In this document: one piece after another, positions 36,345 through 45,324 of the stretch | Layout: the number at the start of each line of letters is the position of its first letter | Position numbering within the stretch: position 1 is the stretch's first letter | Assembly (NCBI RefSeq): GCF_026104355.1 | Contig: NZ_CP110535.1 | Location: forward strand, 992,001 to 1,056,000 | From: Halomonas sp. BDJS001 | GTDB lineage: Bacteria; Pseudomonadota; Gammaproteobacteria; Pseudomonadales; Halomonadaceae | Reading direction: 5' to 3' | DNA length: 64,000 bases | The notes under the pieces: model-generated | What the model was told of the DNA's origin: nothing | The model's input: the letters and a program-made list of their open reading frames with translations, nothing else | Databases searched by the model: none | Made by a program: the position numbers and the translations under genes

Positions 36345-36375
36345 TGTGCGGTCCTCCTATTGGGACTACACCTCC

Positions 36376-36381
36376 ATTATA
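36376..36381 (-). promoter_or_regulatory. -10 element of the 37-aa small gene
   Basis: On the minus strand this reads TATAAT. With the ribosome site at 36353-36358 it predicts a leader of roughly 25 bases. No convincing -35 hexamer was found. Confidence 0.55.
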
Positions 36382-36489
36382 GCTTATTTTTGTTGCGGTG
36401 CAGCATTTCTTGGTATAACACCGTCGTTGTGCGACAAAGTGTCTTAGGCTGAGTAGGATTGGTTAGGGTAGTTTAATTAGGGATTTGCT

Positions 36490-37263
36490 ATGGAGAGCCC
36501 TATGCGTTTGCGTATTTTGTCTGATCTGCACCTGGAGTTTTTTGACGGTGACCGCGAGCTGCCTGAGGTGGAGGCCGATGTCGTGGTTCTGGCAGGGGAT
36601 ATTCACCGTAAGAGCGAAGGGCTTGCCTGGGCGCGCCACCAGTTTACAGACACGCCTATTATCTATGTGCCCGGTAACCATGAATTTTACGGTACCTGCA
36701 TACCGCTTTTACGTGAGGAGCTGGCGCTCGAAGCCGAGCGGCTCGATATTGAACTGCTGGATAATCGTGCCGTTACCCTCAATGGCGTACGCTTTTACGG
36801 CACTACGCTATGGACTGATTTTGCGTTATACGCCGGTGATCCAACTCAAAACCCCGCCGATACGGAGTCCAAGGCGCTACGCTACATGCCCGATTTTAAA
36901 ATCGTTCAAACTTCGCCCGGGGTAACGTTCACACCCCAGGCAAGTCAGCAGGTGCACGCTGAAGCACTCGCTTGGCTTGAAGGCGAACTGTCCCAGCCAT
37001 TTGATGGCCCAAAAGTGGTAGTTAGCCACCACGCCCCGCTACACGACTGTATTCCTGATCAATATCTGGGCGACGCGTTATCCCCCGCGTTTGCCTCCAA
37101 TTTGCCTCATCTTATGGGAAAGATGGATGTATGGGTGCATGGGCATGTCCACGAGCCCGTGGATATTCTGCTTAACGGAACGCGTATTATTGCTAACCCC
37201 GGTGGATACCCTTATGAGTTTACGCCAGAGCTGTTTAAGCCAGACTGGGTGGTTGAAATTTAA
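36490..37263 (+). CDS. Calcineurin-like metallophosphoesterase
   Basis: 257 residues with the complete phosphoesterase motif series: SDLHLEF near residue 11, VVLAGDIH near 33, YVPGNHEFYG near 58, VVSHHAPLHD near 178 and WVHGHVHEPVD near 215. These bind two metal ions. The substrate (nucleotide, phosphoprotein or lipid) cannot be inferred. Two starts are possible: ATG at 36490 with AGGGAT upstream, or ATG at 36502 with GGAGAG upstream, 12 bases shorter. It stands alone between the small-gene pair and the aldarate locus. Confidence 0.9.
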   Translation: MESPMRLRILSDLHLEFFDGDRELPEVEADVVVLAGDIHRKSEGLAWARHQFTDTPIIYVPGNHEFYGTCIPLLREELALEAERLDIELLDNRAVTLNGVRFYGTTLWTDFALYAGDPTQNPADTESKALRYMPDFKIVQTSPGVTFTPQASQQVHAEALAWLEGELSQPFDGPKVVVSHHAPLHDCIPDQYLGDALSPAFASNLPHLMGKMDVWVHGHVHEPVDILLNGTRIIANPGGYPYEFTPELFKPDWVVEI

Positions 37264-37335
37264 AGACATTTAAAATCAGTGGCTTATGGTTTTTAATAGA
37301 TTGTTCGTAAATCGCTGGCAGTCAAACCGGTGAGT

Positions 37336-37418
37336 GCTACTTTGGTTTAAATTCCACCTCTTCTGCTTGCGTCTTAAAGCCACGCTACTTATCTTCTTGC
37401 TTGTATGATGTATGACAT
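37336..37418 (+). promoter_or_regulatory. Aldarate promoter A (two-part element)
   Basis: GCTACTTTGGTTTAA at 37336 and the 18-bp motif TTGTATGATGTATGACAT at 37401, with TGCTTGC at 37364 and TACTTATCTT at 37386 between them. The same parts recur at the same spacing in promoter B. The TATGAT inside the 18-mer could be the -10, so binding there would block transcription. No good -35 is present, which would make the upstream element a likely activator site. It precedes gudD by 81 bases. Confidence 0.75.
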
Positions 37419-37498
37419 ATAAGGCTGCATAAAATATTTATGTAGTCATGAACGGGATGCTGATCTACGCGCTAAGGCTGCTTACTGGAGAATTGTTT

Positions 37499-38839
37499 AT
37501 GTCGAGCCACGACACTCCCACGATAACCGAGATGCAGGTCATTCCCGTGGCAGGGCGCGATAGCATGTTACTCAATATCGGTGGAGCGCACTCGCCGTAT
37601 TTTACCCGCAACCTGGTTATTCTCAAAGATAGCCACGGTAATGTGGGGGTGGGCGAAGCTCCCGGTGGTGAGACGATTCAAACGTCTCTTGAGCAGTCGC
37701 GAGAGCGGGTAATTGGGCAATCAATTGGAAAAATGCGCTCCATGATTGCTTCGCTGCACAATGCCGGCAGGAGTGCCGATTTTGAAGACTTCGGTAAAGG
37801 CTCCTGGACCTTCGAGCTGCGTATCAATGCGGTTGCCGCGCTTGAGGCTGCGTTACTTGATTTGATGGGGAAATTTCTGGGAGTGCCGGTGGCAGAACTC
37901 CTAGGCAACGGCAAGCAGCGTGACAGCGTTGATGTGCTGGGGTACTTGTTCTTTATCGGCGATGGGCACGCCACGCCGTTGGATTTCCGCCGGGGCACCG
38001 AGGGCTTGGATCACGACTGGTACCGTTTGCGCGACGAGGCGGCCATGACCCCTCAGCACATTGTTGAGCTCGCTCTGGCGGCGCATGATCGCTACGGCTT
38101 TAAAGACTTTAAGCTAAAAGGCGGGGCGCTGGCTGGTGAGCAAGAAATAGCGGCCGTCACGGCGCTGCACAAGGCGTTTCCGGATGCGCGCACGACCATT
38201 GACCCCAACGGCGCCTGGTCGCTCGAAGAGGCGATCCGATTATGCAAGGATCTTCACGGTGTAATCGCCTACGCCGAAGATCCTTGTGGGGCGGAACAAG
38301 GTTTCTCCGGTCGCGAGATTTTAGCTGAGTTTCGCCATGCCACCGGGTTGCCTGTCGCCACCAACATGGTAGCCACCAATTGGCGGGAAATGGCCCACGC
38401 GCTGATGCTGCGCTCAGTCGATATTCCATTAGCCGACCCGCACTTCTGGACACTTTCCGGTGCCGTACGTGTCTCCCAGCTCTGCCAGGATCATGGTATG
38501 ACCTGGGGCTCCCACTCCAACAACCATTTTGATATTTCTTTGGCCATGTTCGCCCAGGTGGGGGCCGCCGCCGTGGGGCGCACCACCGCGCTTGATACCC
38601 ACTGGATATGGCAGGAGGGCGACGCGCGCCTGACTCGCAATCCGCCGGAGATTGCGGGTGGCAAGGTAGCCGTCACTGATGCGCCGGGGCTGGGCGTAGA
38701 GATCGATATGGTGCAAATCGAGAAGGCCAATGAGCTTTATCGTTCACTGCCTGCTGGTGCTCGGGATGATGCAATGGCAATGCAGTATTTGATAGATAAC
38801 TGGAAGTTTGATCCGAAAAAGCCAGCGTTGGTGCGCTGA
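37499..38839 (+). CDS. gudD: Glucarate dehydratase (copy 1)
   Basis: 446 residues, enolase superfamily, EC 4.2.1.40: dehydrates D-glucarate (and often L-idarate) to 5-dehydro-4-deoxy-D-glucarate. Start at [19 protein letters not shown], matching E. coli GudD, with GGAG 8 bases upstream. Catalytic marks are KDFKLKGG (Lys base), DPNGAW and AEDPCG (metal ligands), NMVATNW and the His in [12 protein letters not shown]. It is the first gene of the operon gudD-tctC-tctB-tctA under promoter A. A second GudD lies at 48951, so the two may differ in stereochemical preference or regulation. Confidence 0.95.
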   Translation: MSSHDTPTITEMQVIPVAGRDSMLLNIGGAHSPYFTRNLVILKDSHGNVGVGEAPGGETIQTSLEQSRERVIGQSIGKMRSMIASLHNAGRSADFEDFGKGSWTFELRINAVAALEAALLDLMGKFLGVPVAELLGNGKQRDSVDVLGYLFFIGDGHATPLDFRRGTEGLDHDWYRLRDEAAMTPQHIVELALAAHDRYGFKDFKLKGGALAGEQEIAAVTALHKAFPDARTTIDPNGAWSLEEAIRLCKDLHGVIAYAEDPCGAEQGFSGREILAEFRHATGLPVATNMVATNWREMAHALMLRSVDIPLADPHFWTLSGAVRVSQLCQDHGMTWGSHSNNHFDISLAMFAQVGAAAVGRTTALDTHWIWQEGDARLTRNPPEIAGGKVAVTDAPGLGVEIDMVQIEKANELYRSLPAGARDDAMAMQYLIDNWKFDPKKPALVR

Positions 38840-38875
38840 GCGAATCCCCTAAATGTGACAAATAAGGACATTACA

Positions 38876-39826
38876 ATGAATAAACTAGTACTCAATTTAT
38901 CTATTGCGTCAGCGATGCTGGCCAGCGGCGGTGCATTTGCCGAATATCCTGAGAAAAACATCGACATGATCGTGCCTTTCTCAGCCGGCGGCGGTAACGA
39001 TACCTTCGTTCGCGCACTACAGCCGCTACTGGAAGAAAAGCTCGATACCAACTTGGTTATCCGCAATATCTCGGGCGGCGGCGGCGCTGTGGGGCTGACG
39101 CGTGCTCAGGCATCAGATGCCGATGGCTACACCTTAGCTGCCGCCAGTAACGCACTGCTGACCTTGGAGGCGTTGGGCAATGTCGACTTTACCTACGAAG
39201 ATTTTGATTTTGTCGCCAAGATTCTTGAAGAGCCCTATGTCATCGCTGTCGGTGAAGACAGTGAATACGCCGACTTGGACGCTATGGTCGAGGCTGCGAA
39301 GGAAGGCACCTCGGTGCAAGTTGGCGTTTCGGGTGTAGGGTCATCAGCTCACATCGCGGCGGTGGCATTTGCTGATACCGCAGAAGTCGATTTCAACTTC
39401 ATTCCCTATCCCGGCGGTTCTGAGACCATTTCCGCGGCTATGGGCGGGCACGTGGATGCCGTGGTGCTAGGTGGAGCGGAACTTCGCTCGGCGTTAGCGT
39501 CAGGTCGTCTGAAAGCCTTGGGTATGTCTTATGAAGAGCGTAGCGAGTCACTGCCCGATGTCCCTACTTTCCAAGAGGAAGGCTACGACCTGTCTCTGAC
39601 AGTATGGCGCGGCATCGCGGGCCCTGATGGCCTACCGGAAGAGGCTAAAGAAGCGTGGATCAACGCCATTAAAGAAATTGTCGAGGAAGGCTCCTTCGAA
39701 GAGACTGCCTCGAATCTGGGCTTGGATATTGTACCGCTGTATGGAGATGAGCTAGAGGCGTTTATCGCTGAATCTGCTGAAGTGATGAAAGAAAGTGCTG
39801 GAGATTTGGCAGTTGAAGAGAATTGA
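38876..39826 (+). CDS. TTT transporter substrate-binding protein 1 (TctC/Bug family)
   Basis: 316 residues. The signal peptide ends in GGAFA, followed by the Bug-family mature start YPEKNIDMIVPFSAGGGNDT. This loop carries the glycine-rich carboxylate-holding turn. The second typical region, FIPYPGGSETISAAMGGHVD, is near residue 175. It binds a dicarboxylic sugar acid in the periplasm and passes it to the TctA-TctB permease encoded next. AAGG lies about 8 bases before the ATG. The tctB gene follows after only 14 bases, without the hairpin seen in the two other systems of this locus. Confidence 0.93.
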   Translation: MNKLVLNLSIASAMLASGGAFAEYPEKNIDMIVPFSAGGGNDTFVRALQPLLEEKLDTNLVIRNISGGGGAVGLTRAQASDADGYTLAAASNALLTLEALGNVDFTYEDFDFVAKILEEPYVIAVGEDSEYADLDAMVEAAKEGTSVQVGVSGVGSSAHIAAVAFADTAEVDFNFIPYPGGSETISAAMGGHVDAVVLGGAELRSALASGRLKALGMSYEERSESLPDVPTFQEEGYDLSLTVWRGIAGPDGLPEEAKEAWINAIKEIVEEGSFEETASNLGLDIVPLYGDELEAFIAESAEVMKESAGDLAVEEN

Positions 39827-39840
39827 GGAGTTAATGACTG

Positions 39841-40356
39841 ATGGTAAAGGATATAGGTAAACCGATCTTTGATCTGTTTCTTGTGGTGGCATCGGCAATT
39901 GGGTTTTATATGGCCACTACGCTGCCAGCAGTCAGCATGGCGGGGGGGCTTACCCCCGCTACTTTTCCAAAGTTGATCTCTGGTTTGATTTTTGTATGTG
40001 CGGTGCCTTGCTTAATACGTGATGCTTACGAATGGCTTGTTGCAAGGCGAGTGCGGAAAGCCGAAACAGCACTTAATGCCACTGCTTCAAAGAAAGGCAT
40101 TTTGCAATGGTTGACCATCGTGGCTTTGATTATTGTTTATATCAATTTGTTCGAGCGGCTGGGGTATCTCGTAAGCACAGCGCTATTTTGCTTCTTTAAT
40201 GTCGTTTTCCTTGTTGTAGTTAGTGGTGAATTCCAGAAGTTAAGCAATAGTCGTAAACTGCGAAACTTGGCAGCTTATGCAATTTTCTCGATCATATTGT
40301 CATTGGTTATTTATTATGTATTTACCGAACTGTTCAATATCCCGCTACCGAATTGA
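39841..40356 (+). CDS. TTT transporter small membrane subunit 1 (TctB)
   Basis: 171 residues with four membrane helices and the TctB arrangement: a first helix with GFYMATTLPAV, a hydrophilic loop, then three helices. GAGGAG stands 10 bases before the ATG and overlaps the tctC stop. An ATG at 39834 is in another frame that stops at once. It works with TctA1 encoded 12 bases downstream. Confidence 0.88.
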   Translation: MVKDIGKPIFDLFLVVASAIGFYMATTLPAVSMAGGLTPATFPKLISGLIFVCAVPCLIRDAYEWLVARRVRKAETALNATASKKGILQWLTIVALIIVYINLFERLGYLVSTALFCFFNVVFLVVVSGEFQKLSNSRKLRNLAAYAIFSIILSLVIYYVFTELFNIPLPN

Positions 40357-40368
40357 TGAAGGAGAAGT

Positions 40369-41880
40369 GTGATGCTGATGGGATATATGGAAGGTTTGGG
40401 ATTAGTCTTTCAATTCGGAACATTACTGGCAATCGCTGGGGGAACCTTTCTTGGCATCATCATGGGGGTGCTGCCTGGCCTAACATCGGCCATGGCGATA
40501 GCTCTGTTGTTGCCGGTAACCTTTGGAATGCCGCCTGTGATGGGTATTGGTATGCTGCTGGGTACCCTGTGTGGTGCCGGTGCCAGTGGCTCGATACCCG
40601 CCATCTTGTTGAATATTCCAGGGACGCCATCCTCGGTCGCGACGACGTTCGATGGCTTTCCAATGGCTCAAAAAGGGGAAGCGGGGAGAGCCCTGGGGCT
40701 GGCCATTGTTGCCTCTTTCTTTGGCGGTGTCGCCAGTATGGTGGTGTTAAGTCTTCTCGCACCCCCCATCGCTGAGTTTGCATTGCGATTTGGTGCTGCG
40801 GAGTATTTCTCGCTGAGCATTTTCGGGCTAGTCATTATTGCTTCTGTTGCGGGCAAGTCCCTCCTTAAAGGTTTGATTGCAGGCCTAATAGGTTTCTTCT
40901 GTTCTACCATCGGTACAGATCCTATTGCGGGGGTCGACCGTTTTACGTTTGGACAGCTTTCTTTATTGACCGGGATTAACCTTTTACCGGCGCTGATTGG
41001 GTTATTTGCTGTGTCACAAGTGCTGAAAGATGCCTTCGAATATGACCCCTCCAATAAACTTCAGAATAGCCCCCATAAGATCGATATTGCACGCCCGCGG
41101 TTTATTGAAACGCTGCGCAATTGGCGCGCCCTTCTCGTCGGTATCGTGTCTGGATCTGTCGTGGGCCCAGTGCCTGGCGCTGGGGGCAGTATCGCCTCAC
41201 TGGTGGCCTATGACCAAGCACGACGCTTTTCTAAAGCACCTGAAAAGTTTGGTAAGGGTCATGGTGCTGGCATTGTCTCTGTTGAGAGCGCGAACAATGC
41301 TTTGCTGGGTGGGGCGTTAATTCCTACGCTTGCGCTGGGCATCCCTGGCGAGGCCGCGACGGCTGTTCTATTGGGTGGTCTAATGATTCAAGGCGTTACG
41401 CCGGGACCGATGCTATTTGAAAGCCAGAGTGGCATTATTTACGGGATATTTTTAGCGTACTTAGTCGCTAACTTCTTCATGCTTATCATCATGTGTTTAG
41501 GTATAAAGTTGTTTGTTCGTGTACTGCTAGTGCCAAGAAAACAGTTGATATCGTCTATCATTGTTTTCTGTTTTATCGGTGTTTACGGAGTTGATGGGGA
41601 TGTGTTTAACCTCTACATAATGCTGGCTTTTGGTTTGCTCGGCTATTTTCTCAACCGATATGGCTTTGGAACCGCTCCGGTAATACTGGGTTTAATTCTG
41701 GGGCCGATAGCGGAATCTAATCTGAGGCGGGGGCTGCAGACCTTCGGTGGTGATTGGACACCGTTTTTTACCCGGCCCATCAGCGTTACCTTTTTAGTTA
41801 TTGCCTTAGGGTTACTGGCGCTGACACTGTGGCAGAACTACCGTACTCGACAGCAAAGCACGGCGTCTGGCGCTGCTTGA
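40369..41880 (+). CDS. TTT transporter large membrane subunit 1 (TctA)
   Basis: 503 residues with about eleven or twelve membrane helices. It has the two mirrored TctA motifs, GVLPGLTSAMAIALLLPVT near residue 34 and GPVPGAGGSIASLVAYDQA near 265, plus [22 protein letters not shown] and LALGIPGEAATAVLLGG-type substrate loops. It is the cation-driven pore of the glucarate-linked transporter. A very clear intrinsic terminator closes the operon 36 bases after the stop. Confidence 0.94.
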   Translation: MMLMGYMEGLGLVFQFGTLLAIAGGTFLGIIMGVLPGLTSAMAIALLLPVTFGMPPVMGIGMLLGTLCGAGASGSIPAILLNIPGTPSSVATTFDGFPMAQKGEAGRALGLAIVASFFGGVASMVVLSLLAPPIAEFALRFGAAEYFSLSIFGLVIIASVAGKSLLKGLIAGLIGFFCSTIGTDPIAGVDRFTFGQLSLLTGINLLPALIGLFAVSQVLKDAFEYDPSNKLQNSPHKIDIARPRFIETLRNWRALLVGIVSGSVVGPVPGAGGSIASLVAYDQARRFSKAPEKFGKGHGAGIVSVESANNALLGGALIPTLALGIPGEAATAVLLGGLMIQGVTPGPMLFESQSGIIYGIFLAYLVANFFMLIIMCLGIKLFVRVLLVPRKQLISSIIVFCFIGVYGVDGDVFNLYIMLAFGLLGYFLNRYGFGTAPVILGLILGPIAESNLRRGLQTFGGDWTPFFTRPISVTFLVIALGLLALTLWQNYRTRQQSTASGAA

Positions 41881-41916
41881 AGTCTATGACCGCCATTCGA
41901 GGCGGCTGGGGTGTTG

Positions 41917-41943
41917 AAGCCCACTCGCGGAGTGGGCTTTTTT
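41917..41943 (+). terminator. Intrinsic terminator after tctA1
   Basis: Stem AAGCCCACTC / GAGTGGGCTT with a 3-base loop, leading into six T. The Shine-Dalgarno sequence of the next gene (41950-41954) starts only 7 bases later. Confidence 0.92.
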
Positions 41944-41960
41944 AATGGTGGAGGTAAGTG

Positions 41961-42971
41961 ATGGCTAACATCGATTTTGAGACGTTGCGCAGTACGATTG
42001 AAAAATCACTCTTGAAGGCGGGGCTAAAGCCCGCTGATGCTGAGACCTGCGCGCGAATCCATGCTGAAAGTACCCGCGACGGCGTGCATTCGCATGGCAT
42101 CGGGCGGGTTCCGCGTTTCATTGAGTACGTTGGGAAGGGCTGGGTCGATATCGACGCTAAGCCAAGCCTTGTCCAGCGGCTGGGGGCGATTGAGGTGCTG
42201 GATGGAGGGTTTGGAATAGGCGTGGTCAACGCACTCCATGCCACAGAACGGGCCATTGCACTGGCGCGTGAACACGGTATGGGGCTGGTGGCGTTACGTG
42301 ATACAACCCACTGGATGCGTGGCGGAAGCTATGGTTGGCATGCGGTTGAGCAAGGGTTCGCTACGATTATGTGGACCAATACCGAGTCTTGCATGCCTGC
42401 CTGGGGCGGTGCTTCCCAATCGATTGGCAATAATCCGTTGGTGATGGCCGTACCGCATAGCACCGGGCCTCTGGTGCTCGATATGGCGATGTCTCAGTTT
42501 TCCTATGGGAAGCTACAGACGACTCAGTTGAAGGGCGAGCATTTGCCCGTTGACGGTGGTTTTGATGAGCGTGGAGCGTTGAGCCGTGATCCTGCGGCGA
42601 TCGCTGCGACGCGTCGCTTGCTGCCGACCGGGTACTGGAAAGGCTCTGGGTTGGCGATTCTATTGGATGCGTTGGCGGCACTACTTGCTCAAGGACGCCC
42701 TAGCCATACCATTGATAAGGTTCAGCGCGGCAGTGGCGGCGGTTGTAGTCAGGTGTTTATGGTCTTTGACCCTGAACAACTCGGTGGTCGAGAAGCCTGC
42801 GATAGCATTGTCGAAGGTATCCAGACGCATCTGGCCGCTACTACGCCTGCCGAGCCGGGGCGTAGAGTGCGCTGGCCGGGCGAATCGACCGCCGACAAGC
42901 GATACGGAGAGGGGACGATTATGCTTGATGACATGCTCTGGCGTTCTGTTTGTGAGCTCGCTGGGGACTAG
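41961..42971 (+). CDS. DlgD-like 2,3-diketo-L-gulonate / 2-keto acid reductase (Ldh_2 family)
   Basis: 336 residues of the malate/L-lactate dehydrogenase (type 2) family, NAD(P)H-dependent. It is close in pattern to E. coli YiaK/DlgD: GVHSHGIGRVPRFI, RDTTHWMRGGSYGW, PVDGGFDERGALS and LPTGYWKGSGLAILLDALA. The catalytic His is in HSHG. GGAGG lies 6 bases before the ATG at 41961. In this locus it could reduce or reoxidise a keto sugar acid, so that other aldarates or uronates feed into the pathway. An intrinsic terminator stands immediately upstream, so expression depends on read-through or on a promoter overlapping tctA1. Confidence 0.87.
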   Translation: MANIDFETLRSTIEKSLLKAGLKPADAETCARIHAESTRDGVHSHGIGRVPRFIEYVGKGWVDIDAKPSLVQRLGAIEVLDGGFGIGVVNALHATERAIALAREHGMGLVALRDTTHWMRGGSYGWHAVEQGFATIMWTNTESCMPAWGGASQSIGNNPLVMAVPHSTGPLVLDMAMSQFSYGKLQTTQLKGEHLPVDGGFDERGALSRDPAAIAATRRLLPTGYWKGSGLAILLDALAALLAQGRPSHTIDKVQRGSGGGCSQVFMVFDPEQLGGREACDSIVEGIQTHLAATTPAEPGRRVRWPGESTADKRYGEGTIMLDDMLWRSVCELAGD

Positions 42972-43012
42972 TTAAAGCCCTTTAACCTTCAACAGGTTTA
43001 TAGAGCTTGGCT

Positions 43013-43095
43013 GCTACTTTGGTTTAAGTTTTGATGGTTCTGCTTGCACCCTATGAGCTGGATACTTATCTTTTAGGTTGTATGATGTATGACAT
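43013..43095 (+). promoter_or_regulatory. Aldarate promoter B (two-part element)
   Basis: GCTACTTTGGTTTAA at 43013, TTCTGCTTGC at 43038, TACTTATCTT at 43063 and TTGTATGATGTATGACAT at 43078. All offsets equal those of promoter A (0, 25, 50, 65). It precedes kdgD by 67 bases. A short palindrome, GTTAAA-GCCC-TTTAAC, lies at 42971-42986 at the end of the upstream gene. Confidence 0.75.
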
Positions 43096-43162
43096 AAGGT
43101 CGTTGGCTAACGAATGGTGACTGCTCACCCTGTGACCAACACATTTTAAAAGAGGGCGCAAA

Positions 43163-44074
43163 GTGACGTTTTCAAGAGAAGCTGTAACAAAAGCCATCGG
43201 CGATGGCCTGCTATCGTTCCCGATTACGGATTTCGATAGCCAAGGTCGTTTCGATGAAGCGAGCTACCGCAAGCGGCTTGAGTGGTTCATCAGCCACGAG
43301 ATCTCGGCGGTCTTCGTCGCGGGTGGCACGGGGGAGTTTTTTAACCTGTCACTCGATGAGTATCGCGAGATTGTTCGCGTCGCTGTCGAAGTAATCGACG
43401 GTCGCTTGCCCGTCATTGCCAGCGCGGGCTTAAGCGTTGAAGCCGGAAAGGCCTTTGCAAAAGCGGCCGAAGAATCGGGCGCTGATGGCATTCTGCTGAT
43501 GCCGCCGTACCTTACCGAGTGCCCGCAGGATGGCCTGGTGGAGTATGCCCGTCAGATTTGTGATGCCACCGCCGTCAACGTGATTTATTACAACCGCGGC
43601 AACGGCATTTTAAACGCCTCCTCGGTTCAGCAGTTGGCCGACCATTGCCCTAACTTGGTGGGGCTAAAAGATGGCAAAGGCGATATTCAGGCGCTCAACA
43701 AAATTGTCAAAACCGTCGGTGACCGTTTGGTCTATATCGGCGGCGTGCCTACAGCTGAAATTTTTGCCGAGGCTTATGTCTCCATTGGCGTGAACACCTA
43801 CTCGTCGGCCGTGTTCAACTTTGTGCCGGAAATGGCGGTGAAATTCTACAAGGAGCTGCGTAAGGGCAATAAAGAGGTCGTCAAACAGATCACTAACGAC
43901 TTTTTTATTCCCTTCGTGGATCTCCGGGATCGAAAAGCGGGCTATGCCGTTAGCCTGATCAAAGCAGGCGCTGACATTGTTGGCCGTCCCGCCGGCAGTG
44001 TTCGCGCGCCGCTGTCAATGCCAACCCAGGCGGAATGTCAGGAGCTTAAAAAGCTGATCGATCGCGTTAAATAG
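43163..44074 (+). CDS. kdgD: 5-dehydro-4-deoxyglucarate dehydratase
   Basis: 303-residue member of the DapA/NAL barrel family, EC 4.2.1.41: dehydrates and decarboxylates 5-dehydro-4-deoxyglucarate to 2,5-dioxopentanoate (2-oxoglutarate semialdehyde). GGTGEFFNLS near residue 55, the Tyr in NVIYYNRGNGI near 140 and the Schiff-base Lys in LVGLKDGKGD near 170 are the catalytic marks. The start is a GTG with AGAGGG 7 bases upstream. It is the first gene of the second operon (kdgD-tctC-tctB-tctA-garD-gudD) and joins the products of both dehydratases to the semialdehyde dehydrogenase at 56975. Confidence 0.95.
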   Translation: MTFSREAVTKAIGDGLLSFPITDFDSQGRFDEASYRKRLEWFISHEISAVFVAGGTGEFFNLSLDEYREIVRVAVEVIDGRLPVIASAGLSVEAGKAFAKAAEESGADGILLMPPYLTECPQDGLVEYARQICDATAVNVIYYNRGNGILNASSVQQLADHCPNLVGLKDGKGDIQALNKIVKTVGDRLVYIGGVPTAEIFAEAYVSIGVNTYSSAVFNFVPEMAVKFYKELRKGNKEVVKQITNDFFIPFVDLRDRKAGYAVSLIKAGADIVGRPAGSVRAPLSMPTQAECQELKKLIDRVK

Positions 44075-44150
44075 TAATAAAGCGCCAACTCACTAAGTCA
44101 TTAAACCACTGAGCTATAACAATTTAACAACGAGCGAAAGAGGTGAAAGT

Positions 44151-45206
44151 ATGATCGTTTCTAAAAAAATAATGACAAGTGTTGGATCCGCAGCGCTGAT
44201 GGCAACGTTGAGCATCAGCGCTGGTGTGGCAATGGCCCAGGATGGCCCGTTGCGGGGTAATATTCGCGTGGTCATCGGCTCAACGTCCACCGGCGGCGAC
44301 ACTTATCAAAACTCTACCATTGTGGTGGATCAACTAGCTGAAAAGCTGGATCTCAACATGAAGGTGGACGCGGTAGGCGCAAGCTCTGCTTTTCGCACCC
44401 TCGACCGGGACTCTCGCGGCAATACGTTGATGATCTTCCACGATCAGTCCTACCTTGGTCATCTGTATGGTGTAGAAGGTTACGACGATATTTTTGAGAA
44501 ATATACCGTTGGCCCAACCCTTGCTATCAACCCCGGCAATGCCTATCTGGTGCCTAAAGATTCGCCCTACGAGACCCTTGACGACATCATCGCTGCAGTA
44601 GGCAGTGGCGAGACCGTGCGTGTGGCGATCCAGCCGGGCGGCGTCTCTGAGATTGGTTTCAGTGCGCTGAAGAATGCCATCGCCATTGAGCATCCCGGAC
44701 AGGAGGATAACCTGGTAGCTGTTAACACCGGCTCCCAATCCGACAAGAACCAGCAACTGTTTGACGGTCAAGCCGACGTGATTAATGGCACCGTGCAGGC
44801 TAACGAGCAGTACACGCGGTTACCTGAAGATGACCAGAAAGCAATGCGTTTTGTCTGGTTAACGGCCCGTCAAGACACTATTGAACAGGCGCCGGAAGAG
44901 GGGCTTGGGCAGACATCTCGTGAGCAGTTGCTGGAGTATGTAGAGCCGAACGTGCACGTCACCATGGGAGACGACGAGAGCTTCACGTTCGATAAGGAGT
45001 TCTTCTTCCTCTACAACAAAGACATGGATCCGGCGATTGTTGAGCAAATCGATGAAGCGCTAGCGGAGATCTACGAAGAGGGTGAAATACAGGAAATTCA
45101 GAAAAACGCCTTCTTTATCCCCAACTTCAAGCCTTCTGATGAAGCCTCTGAGTATCTTGCCGATAAAATGGCTCGCTACGAAGAAATCATCAGCAACATC
45201 CAGTAA
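44151..45206 (+). CDS. TTT transporter substrate-binding protein 2 (divergent TctC)
   Basis: 351 residues. The signal peptide ends in GVAMAQ, then a binding protein of the TctC/Bug type that is longer and less typical than the other two in this locus. The usual glycine turn is replaced by VVIGSTSTGGDTYQNSTIV, and the second-lobe AIQPGGVSEIGFSALK differs from the PGG-type loop. Family placement rests strongly on its position before tctB and tctA genes. The ligand is probably galactarate or glucarate, given kdgD upstream and garD downstream. A strong hairpin follows the stop. Confidence 0.82.
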   Translation: MIVSKKIMTSVGSAALMATLSISAGVAMAQDGPLRGNIRVVIGSTSTGGDTYQNSTIVVDQLAEKLDLNMKVDAVGASSAFRTLDRDSRGNTLMIFHDQSYLGHLYGVEGYDDIFEKYTVGPTLAINPGNAYLVPKDSPYETLDDIIAAVGSGETVRVAIQPGGVSEIGFSALKNAIAIEHPGQEDNLVAVNTGSQSDKNQQLFDGQADVINGTVQANEQYTRLPEDDQKAMRFVWLTARQDTIEQAPEEGLGQTSREQLLEYVEPNVHVTMGDDESFTFDKEFFFLYNKDMDPAIVEQIDEALAEIYEEGEIQEIQKNAFFIPNFKPSDEASEYLADKMARYEEIISNIQ

Positions 45207-45213
45207 CGGGTAT

Positions 45214-45241
45214 GACACTCGCTGCGTGGGCGGCGGGTGTC
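45214..45241 (+). promoter_or_regulatory. 12-bp hairpin between tctC2 and tctB2
   Basis: GACACTCGCTGC / GCGGCGGGTGTC with a 4-base loop; all 12 pairs form in RNA, two as G-U. There is no T-tract. It probably stabilises the upstream message or attenuates the downstream genes. Confidence 0.65.
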
Positions 45242-45324
45242 TCACCTATGCATGAGTCGCTATAGAACCGCTATAGAAAGAACAATAGTCAGCAGGGTAT
45301 CTGCTGCTAATGCCCGGAGCTGTT

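Noticed and set aside
37336..37370. Sigma-54 promoter in the aldarate upstream elements
   Set aside because: The TTTGG and TGCTTGC blocks are 23 bases apart, far from the GG/GC spacing that sigma-54 requires.
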